Source: Prevotellaceae bacterium
GTDB taxonomy: Bacteria; Bacteroidota; Bacteroidia; Bacteroidales; Paludibacteraceae
Direction: 5' to 3'
Length of the DNA stretch: 37,229 nt
Assembly: GCA_020636675.1 (NCBI GenBank)
Contig: JACJXK010000023.1
Coordinates: forward strand, 1-37,229
Under the pieces are notes generated by a model. That model was not told where the DNA came from. It did not search any database and saw only the letters and a list, made by a program, of their open reading frames with translations. Positions 31,901 through 37,229 of this stretch are shown piece by piece. The position numbers were made by a program, and so were the translations under genes. How positions within the stretch are numbered: position 1 is the stretch's first letter; each line of letters opens with the position of its first letter.

Positions 31901-32893
31901 CCACATGTCTCCTTTCCTGTCGATATATATATCTATGATGGAATTGTGCGCCAGAGAGATGGAGTTGGCCATGTCATGAAAAAACTGGCCATATTCTTCG
32001 GTTTTTCTGTCGTAAACGAGTAATCCTCCGCGTGAGCCAAACCAAAGCAATCCATCTGCATCTTCAATGATGGAGCGTACTGTTGCGTTGCGTTCGGAAA
32101 TGGGAAAAGAATGTAGTCTGCGGATTGCATAGTTTTGCGGATTAATCACGAAAATCCCTGAATAGTAGGTTCCTATCCAAATGTTTCCGTCTTTTGTTTG
32201 GAGCAGTGAGAGTACGTTGTCATCTTCCGGATGCAGGTAAGGAACTGTTATTTCCTTGTAGAAGTTGGTGTATGGGTTATAGACGCAAACGCCGTGTTTC
32301 CTGCTTGCCATCCAAATGTTGTCATGTCTGTCTATATGGATTTTCCGAATTTCTCCTATTCCGGAAAAGTTTTCGGCGGTTATCTCTTTCTGTTCGGCGC
32401 ATCCTTTCTTGTTCAGGAATAGAAGTCCATTGTCTGATGCAATCCATATGACACCTTTTGAATCTTCTTTCACGGAGTTTGCCGTATAGTAGTCTTCCTC
32501 ATTCCCCACAAGCGGGATGTACGAGAATTTCTTGGCTGCGATGTCGAAACGATTAAGTCCACCATGTTCCGTCCCTACCCAAAATGTGTTTTTCGAATCT
32601 TGAAATATTGTCCGTACCAGTTCCCCTCGTATCGAGTTTTTGTCGTCTTGATGGTTCTTGTAAAGCTCGAACGAATATCCGTCGTAGAAATTTAATCCTT
32701 GGCTCGTGCCGAACCACATCCGTCCGTCATGGTCTTGATAGATACATTGGATATGGTTGTTTGACAGTCCGTCTCTTTGTGTGAAATTATCGAAGCGGGG
32801 AAAAATGGTTCCGATCCTTCCGGCTGATGATGGAAATGTGCTTAGAAGAAGTGCAAGTATGGTGATGATGAGTGCTTTTCGTCTGATCTTCAT
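29000..32893 (-). CDS. Giant hybrid regulator: Reg_prop sensor, Y_Y_Y, degenerate kinase and receiver, AraC HTH
   Basis: A 1297-residue protein built like a Bacteroidota hybrid two-component system. Order: signal anchor (about 6-24); Reg_prop beta-propeller repeats (about 40-660, recurring MWFGT, FWVGTEHGGL, IWIGTYYSG); Y_Y_Y domain (about 690-770); a membrane helix (about 779-797); a DHp/HATPase-like region (815-1037); a receiver-like region (1054-1165); and an intact AraC helix-turn-helix (about 1205-1297). The DHp site reads SLSQELKMPLT with Gln834 at the phospho-His position, the N-box has LLEYAVRHT with Tyr951 in place of Asn, and the receiver has ILNWNLP with Asn1103 at the phospho-Asp position; its Lys is Ile1152. 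The ATG at 32893 gives the signal anchor. It lies beside pectate lyase and GH9 genes and probably controls plant-glycan utilisation. Confidence 0.9.
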   Translation of the reverse strand: MKIRRKALIITILALLLSTFPSSAGRIGTIFPRFDNFTQRDGLSNNHIQCIYQDHDGRMWFGTSQGLNFYDGYSFELYKNHQDDKNSIRGELVRTIFQDSKNTFWVGTEHGGLNRFDIAAKKFSYIPLVGNEEDYYTANSVKEDSKGVIWIASDNGLLFLNKKGCAEQKEITAENFSGIGEIRKIHIDRHDNIWMASRKHGVCVYNPYTNFYKEITVPYLHPEDDNVLSLLQTKDGNIWIGTYYSGIFVINPQNYAIRRLHSFPISERNATVRSIIEDADGLLWFGSRGGLLVYDRKTEEYGQFFHDMANSISLAHNSIIDIYIDRKGDMWLGTRGGISYMDHDKMKFRLINEVKNDPHYLNNGEVYAFLEDTKAKRLWIGTESGGINVLDMEKNRITYITQKDGLPSDCIKCFFNNGSEIWVGTYLGGIAVVDASTLKVKRIIRNNPNDPESLLSNIVWNIYKDSRGLVWIATAKGLDLYNPKDGSFSHLKHIKHDSNVYWIAEDKDHDLWIGSGDEVIVYNPQKDDIIRYNERTRSFLQAADGSIWLGTLSQGLAKYHKHNGLVRHYSEKDGLANDNVQSLLTDGSNNIWAATFNGLSKFDPSTCTFKNFDEYDGLQDNHFHYNAACILSDGKIALGGLNGTNIFDPLKMNDSKFEANVLLRNLFVFNQPMEIGDNMKENISSAQEVVLNYDQNMFSFSFSTLSYSKSKKNRYKYKMSGFDTDWIYTENSNRATYTNLNPGTYTFSVKGANCDGHWNEKTKSIRVVILPPFWQTWWFRLLTSLLLLTFVFYYIRHIIRKERKYSKFQVEKAAYQNKKILRKREAKFHTSLSQELKMPLTYIMGAVTEIIRQKPTEALILDSAQTAEKNLEQVLTMLNHTPDFESMETDGSQLQYTTCDLSEFVYSIVQLYTVKAEEYKILVLFEKPETQTVTRTDEPKLKHILSSLLEYAVRHTNKEGTVLVGLQHKTDKSFLITLNADGMKIKGDMDVLKIGDDGNPITFGLIRKMAKSMNCKISAETIDGHGQTNIIISLPKNGTMESDMVTTNACNNGITILIAENDITFCSYLKHHLSDFGSISIADNGDTTFTMAADRQPDIIILNWNLPNTNNGILCKQLKSDERTKYIYVVVYSPIEIGDLAYESGANFYTTIPFDVWRLKLLINNLIATRSCLKQKYKMEILQEPNNVQLESPDEKLMARIMSVIEKNLSDSEFGIEKFAQEVGLSRMQLYRKIDLLTNMTVKEFIRYIRIKRAVQMLEQNKLTVSEVAYEVGFKDISYFRKCFKAQTGKKPSDLQS

Positions 32894-32968
32894 ATGTAGA
32901 TTCTTTTTATGGATAAAAGATGTATATCGTTTTGTGGTGAATATAATAAGTTTATAAATGTAAATAAC

Positions 32969-32976
32969 CAAAGGTA
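32969..32976 (-). promoter_or_regulatory. Promoter -7 box of the giant regulator (TACCTTTG)
   Basis: TACCTTTG on the minus strand matches TAnnTTTG and gives a leader of about 70 bases to the ATG at 32893. It lies inside the open frame that extends further upstream, so it supports the shorter protein. Confidence 0.5.
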
Positions 32977-33105
32977 ATAAAATTTGGAATATAATGGGAT
33001 GTTTAGTTCCTGATGGAAACATCGTTGGCTGAAAAATAAAGAAGGCATTCTGTTGATTATGAAAAAATCGCTTGGTGACGTTCAAAATATCTTGTGTGGT
33101 GCTTT

Positions 33106-33141
33106 TCAATCCAATCAACCCAATCAATCCCATCAATCCAA
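33106..33141. repeat. Four imperfect 9-bp tandem repeats
   Basis: TCAATCCAA, TCAACCCAA, TCAATCCCA and TCAATCCAA in direct succession, then TCCCG. The units differ by one or two bases. It is a candidate variable-number repeat between two divergently read surface-related genes. Confidence 0.75.
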
Positions 33142-33228
33142 TCCCGTTTTGAGCCGGATGTCGTAGTAAGTGCCCGTCCTACAATGTGAAAAAAATTTTT
33201 TTTTCGTTTTTGTTTCAGAAAAAGACCT

Positions 33229-33236
33229 TATCTTTG
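33229..33236 (+). promoter_or_regulatory. Promoter -7 box before the T9SS fragment and VWA gene (TATCTTTG)
   Basis: TATCTTTG matches TAnnTTTG; TTTG occurs 16 bases upstream (33209-33212). It lies about 370 bases before the VWA start, so the transcript would include the orphan T9SS-tail fragment. Confidence 0.5.
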
Positions 33237-33332
33237 CGGAAAGTTAATAAAATCAAATTATAGGGAACCGGATAGAAGAACGTTAAGGTTTTTGTTTATT
33301 CGTTTTTTGCAGGAAGGATGTGAGATGTTTAA

Positions 33333-33602
33333 GTTTTTGTAGACACTTTATTTTGTTACAATAAATGCCATTCTTTATTAGCAACACCCTTTGTGATTTT
33401 TGGAAACCCTGTGGAGAACACTCTTTATGTGGATCTGCAAGGCGTGTTTATGTATGAGGTTTTGGACTTGCATGGAAAGATTGTCTTTGCCGGACAATCG
33501 GTTGACGGAGAAGTCTCCGTCTCTTCTCTGCCTTCAGGAGCCTATTTTTTAAGGATAAACCGGAATGGTGAACATTATAATTTAAAATTTGAAAAGAAGT
33601 AG
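33333..33602 (+). pseudogene. Orphan T9SS C-terminal-domain fragment
   Basis: An open frame whose last 69 codons (from a GTG at 33393) encode a T9SS type A domain without a protein attached: FGNPVENTLYVDLQG, MYEVLDLHGKIVFAGQ, SSLPSGAYFLRINRNG, FEKK. No ATG or signal peptide precedes it; a stop (33330-33332) ends the frame upstream. The segment VENTLYVDL closely resembles the GH9 tail (VENLLYVDL). It is most likely the surviving end of a deleted or displaced surface protein gene. Its stop lies one base before the VWA start, so it could be the end of an ancestral operon neighbour. A GTG-started, non-exported peptide is an alternative. Confidence 0.6.
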
Positions 33603-33603
33603 T

Positions 33604-33999
33604 ATGAAAAAGAAAGTAGCCTCTTTGGCAGGGGGATTTTTGTTTTGTGCGCTGGCTGCGTTAGGTCAGGATGTACCGAAAGGCGTTTTTTCCGAACGTG
33701 GAGATGTTTCTGTCGAAGTTGTCGCAGAAGAGTCTTTTTACGAAAAGAGTGCAGAGGAATTATTTAAGGAATGGAAATCTTATGGTTTTAGTTTAAAAGA
33801 GAATTCTGGAATATCTACATTGTCAACAGGAATCTATGCTTCCGGATCTACATTTTGGATAGAAAGTGAAAATATATTGCTGCCGGAACTGGACGGCAAA
33901 GAATTATTGTATGTGTATTTAGATCATGAGGTGGAAGTGGAGAGTTATTACGACAGAGTAATTCTTTCTGTTAGTGAAGATGGGGGGGGTGAGTTATAA
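33604..33999 (+). CDS. N-terminal piece of a split VWA surface protein
   Basis: A 131-residue frame with a signal peptide (MKKKVASLAGGFLFCALAAL, cleaved near LGQ). The mature part (about 70-128) begins a jelly-roll or MAM-like domain (STGIYASGSTFWIESENILL, LLYVYLDHEVEVESYYDRV). The frame runs into eight G (33982-33989) at residues 127-129 and stops three codons later. The next ORF supplies the missing half of the same domain in the +1 frame. With seven G the two would join into one protein of 1135 residues. The ATG at 33604 is used; a TTG lies five codons upstream. Confidence 0.8.
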   Translation: MKKKVASLAGGFLFCALAALGQDVPKGVFSERGDVSVEVVAEESFYEKSAEELFKEWKSYGFSLKENSGISTLSTGIYASGSTFWIESENILLPELDGKELLYVYLDHEVEVESYYDRVILSVSEDGGGEL

Positions 34000-36900
34000 A
34001 AATGTTTATGCCTTTTCGGGTAGATTGCTGAAAGATGCGACTACGAACATTGACATCAGTGCGTATGCAGGTAAGATGGTTAAATTTAAACTTTCTCTCG
34101 TTTCTGACGAAACATACGAAGGCTTTGGTTGGAACATCAAGGAATTTGCCATTATGAAAGGATATACTAGTGCTATGGCTTTTCTCCGCGGTGGTAGGTT
34201 GTCTTACGAAAATACTGATCTGACATTGTCTAATGTGCAAATAGATGAGGAAGGTAACGGTTCTGCCGATTTTTATTTGACGCAAGAGAATAAAGATATT
34301 TTGCTTTCTCTTGACACTGCCGATGTCTCCATTTTTGCTAATGGTAACAAAGCAGGGTGTTTGTCCTTCTCTACGGAGACGCAATACCTTAATATTGTTT
34401 TCCTTATAGACAATAGTGGCAGTATGAGCGCACATCAGGCTAAGGTGCAAAACTCAATGGTAGAACTAATCAGAGCTTTGGAGAAATATGCGCCCAATGC
34501 TGCGCTTATTCGTTTCGGACAAAATGCTAATGATGGATGTATGTTGGTGGAGATGAATAAGAAGAATTCTTTTAATCTTGGAATTTTATCAGGTCAATAT
34601 GTTTTTTATGGAAAGAACAATGCAAATTCCATTTGGTCACGCAATGTCCAAGATGGATGGTGCGAGCAGTACTATGCGGCGTTGCTCTATGCGGCGCAGA
34701 CTCCGTTTACGGCTGTGCCTGATGCACAGACCGTGATCGTTATGCTTGGCGACGAGCCTGAGTTTAACGGCGAGAATGAAGGAAACTGTATAACGGGAGA
34801 AGTATATACTTCCGTTTCGCAAGCTACTGTCGCCACCCGACTTTCGCAAGCGGGTGCGCAGGTGTTTGTCATTCAAGATTTGTCCAACATGATGGAGTAT
34901 AAACAAATTTGCGACGAAACCCATGGCGGTTTCTTTGACATAAACAATCCTTCCTATTCCGGTATAGCGCAGAGCATAGGTTCTCTTTTGCAATATAAGA
35001 TGCGCGTTACGTTTTGCACGCAAAAACAGCTTTGCGGAGAAACAATCCTATTTAGTGCCAATGTGGACGGGGTGAACGCCTCTTCGTCTGTAAAGGTGTC
35101 TTCGACTGTATCGGTGGTGCGCGATGCGAAGACCGAATTGTTGGATAGCGTTCCGGAAAATGAGTCGGTGGATCTTGTCTTCCTGGTAAATAGCAATCCT
35201 GATTGTGGTGTGTCGGTAGATAGTGCCGCGGTTTGTTATATTTATAATGATGGGAAAGATACGGTCCTCGTAACAAAAAAAGAGTTGCAGGGAAGTGAAT
35301 TGCGAATAACGTTGCCTGCCGAGCATGTCGTGGGTGAAAAGATAACCTACAGTGTGCTTCTTTATATGAGCGATAATGGAGTACAGATAGGAAGCCCGTA
35401 CGTTACGCATGCAAGTTGGCAATGGGAGTTGGGAATAGAAAATGATCGACCCCGGTTTTCGAACGAAGAGATAAGCAGCAGGTACGCTTGTTCGGAAAAA
35501 ACATTCAGTATAGACATACTCGACCATGATGGCATATCGTCTGCGACGTTGTATTATAAGAACGGAAAAGGGAGTACGGTGGCTTATTCTTCTGTAGAAA
35601 TGAGAAAAGGAGATGGAGATGCTTATGTTGCAGACTTGGATTCTTCCGTAGGTAACGGTTCTGGTTTCTATTATTATGTTATGGCAAAGGACAATAGAGG
35701 ATTGGAGGCGAACTATGGAGAATCTGTACATCCTCTGTTCGTGAAGTATGAGACTCCTTCGCCGTCCGGGAAAGTTGTTCCTTATACGTTGTTTTTCACC
35801 GACGATCCTGTCAGCAATTGTGCTCCATTGGGCGATAATAGCGGTACACTTCTGCTCTACCATAAGAATGCGGACTGTGGCTATACGGAACAGATGGGAA
35901 GTTTTTATATAGATTCAAATTTGGGCAGTGAATTTGAATTCAATCTTTATAAAGCAGAACTTGGCGAAGGTGGATTCGGATTTATGGAGGGAGAAAAGGT
36001 GGAAGCGCATCTGATTCTGGAGCAAACTGGAGTAGAGTATGATTTGGTGACGTTTGATTTTAGTGAAGATAATAGAGTCGTGAATGTTTGCGTACCGGAT
36101 GTAGTAGACAGCTTGCCGCTTTCTTCCTATACGCAAGGATCGTTACGTTCGAAAGTGGCATCGGGCGATACAGTCGATTTCGGGAAAAGACAGCCTGCAC
36201 ATTCTCTTCTATTTAAGGTAATCAATCCATACTATACCCCGATTTTGATTAATAGGATTGAGATAGAGACTAACGGAAACTTCACCATAGACGAAGATGT
36301 GCGGAACAAGGAGATAAGGTATCAGGATTCAACCTCATTCCATATCACCTATCATCCTGCTGATTCGGAAGTGGCGGTGGTGAAAATTTATAACAATTCA
36401 CTGCAAAATCCGATGGTATTCTATGTGAAAGGAGAAAAGGACGAAGAGACCTTGTGCCGGGAAATATGTCGTTCCGTTACTGTCTATGAGCAAGGTGCAC
36501 TCGTGCAGCTCCATGTGGCCGAGAACCTTTCTGAGGTATATCTTGCATTGAAGGATAATGCCGGCAACGTATTGCGCGACATGAAACAATGGATGGGTGG
36601 AGATGCAATGCAGAATCTCTATATCTCTACGGAAGGAATGAATGCAAATGAAACGTACAACCTATATGTGAGCATAGATGATAAAGTTTGCCGGAATGCA
36701 TTCGTTTTTAACGGAGAAAACCCAAAAGATACGGTAGAGGTGGAGAATTGCGATGAGTTGGTGAAAAATTTAACTGTGAATGCGTGGGGAACCATGATTT
36801 ATGTGGCGGTTGATGGAAGTACGGAAATGATGGACATCCGAGTTTACGATGGGTCAGGAAGAGAAACGGATGTCCATTTCGGTCCTCAGCTGATGGGAGG

Positions 36901-37012
36901 TCCAACCGTACATCAGTTGTATTTGAACACAACAGGTCTTTCTTCCGGAGTATATGTGGTGAAAGTGAAGGTCGGAAATCGGATGTGTTCACGCCAATTT
37001 GTTGTCGGGTAA
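33974..37012 (+). CDS. C-terminal piece of a split VWA surface protein
   Basis: A 1012-residue frame from a GTG at 33974, with no signal peptide. Its first residues (VSYKNVYAFSGRLLKDAT, ISAYAGKMVKFKLSL, GFGWNIKEFAI) complete the jelly-roll of the preceding ORF. A VWA domain follows (about 138-340), with a MIDAS motif DNSGS (Asp146, Ser148, Ser150) and a distal MLGDEPEF (Asp260). Beta-rich modules follow (about 345-820), and a tandem pair of similar modules (about 821-918 and 919-1012), each with MGG, LY..T.G and a Cys near the end. The ending SGVYVVKVKVGNRMCSRQFVVG (quoted in part) resembles sorting tails. Predicted as a surface adhesin or cell-contact protein; whether it is made from its own GTG depends on the G tract. 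Confidence 0.82.
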   Translation: MKMGGVSYKNVYAFSGRLLKDATTNIDISAYAGKMVKFKLSLVSDETYEGFGWNIKEFAIMKGYTSAMAFLRGGRLSYENTDLTLSNVQIDEEGNGSADFYLTQENKDILLSLDTADVSIFANGNKAGCLSFSTETQYLNIVFLIDNSGSMSAHQAKVQNSMVELIRALEKYAPNAALIRFGQNANDGCMLVEMNKKNSFNLGILSGQYVFYGKNNANSIWSRNVQDGWCEQYYAALLYAAQTPFTAVPDAQTVIVMLGDEPEFNGENEGNCITGEVYTSVSQATVATRLSQAGAQVFVIQDLSNMMEYKQICDETHGGFFDINNPSYSGIAQSIGSLLQYKMRVTFCTQKQLCGETILFSANVDGVNASSSVKVSSTVSVVRDAKTELLDSVPENESVDLVFLVNSNPDCGVSVDSAAVCYIYNDGKDTVLVTKKELQGSELRITLPAEHVVGEKITYSVLLYMSDNGVQIGSPYVTHASWQWELGIENDRPRFSNEEISSRYACSEKTFSIDILDHDGISSATLYYKNGKGSTVAYSSVEMRKGDGDAYVADLDSSVGNGSGFYYYVMAKDNRGLEANYGESVHPLFVKYETPSPSGKVVPYTLFFTDDPVSNCAPLGDNSGTLLLYHKNADCGYTEQMGSFYIDSNLGSEFEFNLYKAELGEGGFGFMEGEKVEAHLILEQTGVEYDLVTFDFSEDNRVVNVCVPDVVDSLPLSSYTQGSLRSKVASGDTVDFGKRQPAHSLLFKVINPYYTPILINRIEIETNGNFTIDEDVRNKEIRYQDSTSFHITYHPADSEVAVVKIYNNSLQNPMVFYVKGEKDEETLCREICRSVTVYEQGALVQLHVAENLSEVYLALKDNAGNVLRDMKQWMGGDAMQNLYISTEGMNANETYNLYVSIDDKVCRNAFVFNGENPKDTVEVENCDELVKNLTVNAWGTMIYVAVDGSTEMMDIRVYDGSGRETDVHFGPQLMGGPTVHQLYLNTTGLSSGVYVVKVKVGNRMCSRQFVVG
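33982..33989 (+). repeat. Homopolymeric G8 tract at the frameshift of the VWA gene
   Basis: Eight consecutive G at the junction of two frames. The upstream frame reads GAT GGG GGG GGT GAG TTA TAA; the downstream frame reads ATG GGG GGG GTG AGT TAT. Seven G would fuse them. Confidence 0.9.
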
Positions 37013-37045
37013 ATGTATGTATGATAATGTTTCAAATATATGTAT

Positions 37046-37229
37046 ATGAAAAAAATAATATTAGCAGCGCTGACATTCATGGCTATGAATGTCAATGCTG
37101 CGCAGACAGATAAGTTTGAGGTAATCTCCGATGGAGATAGGGGCTTGGCATTGGAGTGGGTGGATGGAGGTGTTGGTCGTAACATTGCGGTAGACTCTAT
37201 TGGAAATCTATACATAACCACTACGCAGA
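37046..37229 (+). CDS. Start of a secreted protein, cut by the window end
   Basis: An ATG-started frame running off the right edge; 61 codons are visible. The signal peptide is MKKIILAALTFMAMNVNA followed by AQ. The mature start includes TDKFEVISDGDRGLAL, then a WVDGGVGRNIAVDSIGNLYI segment (20 residues), which could be the first blade of a beta-propeller because of the DSIGNLYITT motif. It lies 33 bases after the VWA stop in the same direction, so it could be in the same transcript. Confidence 0.7.
   Translation, partial: MKKIILAALTFMAMNVNAAQTDKFEVISDGDRGLALEWVDGGVGRNIAVDSIGNLYITTTQ

Larger units (their letters stand above)
32894..33332. other. Intergenic region with divergent promoters and a 9-bp tandem repeat
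   Basis: A 439-base gene-free region between the giant regulator and the T9SS-tail fragment. It holds the regulator promoter (32969-32976), the tandem repeat (33106-33141) and a rightward promoter box (33229-33236). Confidence 0.6.

Noticed and set aside
22870..32893. A polysaccharide-utilisation locus with SusC/SusD
   Set aside because: Only GH9, PL1 and a regulator are present; no TonB-dependent SusC-like or SusD-like gene lies in the window.
32894..33136. N-terminal extension (81 codons) of the giant regulator
   Set aside because: It reads through the 9-bp tandem repeat and across a promoter -7 box; starting at 32893 gives a proper signal anchor.
35048..35863. 271-codon minus-strand frame in the VWA gene
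   Set aside because: Antisense to a protein with a VWA domain; the product lacks any recognisable pattern.

Overview
The window is chromosomal DNA from a member of the Bacteroidota, most likely order Bacteroidales. Several features point there. Promoters carry the phylum's -7 box TAnnTTTG, with one near-perfect TTTG-N19-TATCTTTG promoter in front of a tRNA pair. There are type IX secretion (T9SS) C-terminal domains, and one giant hybrid two-component-like regulator with a Reg_prop sensor, a Y_Y_Y domain and an AraC output domain. The gene order coaX - OMP - TPR - lptC - CNNM protein - PpiD-like isomerase is one I associate with this group.

Left part (1-3.8 kb, minus strand): a short histidine operon hisG-hisD-(53-aa ORF)-hisC. 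A 42-bp perfect palindrome follows hisC and acts as the likely terminator. Upstream of hisG is a complete transcription attenuator: a 14-residue leader peptide with five His codons, an anti-terminator arm and a terminator hairpin.

Middle (4-18 kb, plus strand): housekeeping and envelope-biogenesis genes. They are coaX, an outer-membrane beta-barrel, a TPR protein, lptC, a CNNM/CorC-type membrane protein, a membrane-anchored peptidyl-prolyl isomerase, rlmN, a DUF4837-type lipoprotein with a run of ten Gs, pdxA, a sigma-54 activator without a receiver domain, lptE, a small TPR protein and secG. They converge on a ClC-type transporter and a lipoprotein on the minus strand.

Right part (20-37 kb): more accessory. 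It holds tRNA-Gly and tRNA-Leu, a Spy-like periplasmic protein with a Cys-rich tail, and 1.3 kb of repeat-bearing non-coding DNA. A plant-cell-wall group follows: a secreted GH9 endoglucanase with a T9SS domain, a two-gene unit of a minimal T9SS protein and a PL1-type pectate lyase, and the giant regulator. That regulator keeps its sensor and DNA-binding ends but has lost the phospho-accepting His (now Gln) and Asp (now Asn). No SusC/SusD pair is present.

The window closes with an orphan T9SS-tail fragment, a large VWA-domain surface protein split at a run of eight Gs (loss of one G would rejoin it), and the start of another secreted protein.

The items most worth a second look are the phosphorelay-dead regulator, the G-tract frameshift in the VWA protein (with a second G tract in the DUF4837 lipoprotein), the his attenuator, and the repeat family with the structured GH9 leader.
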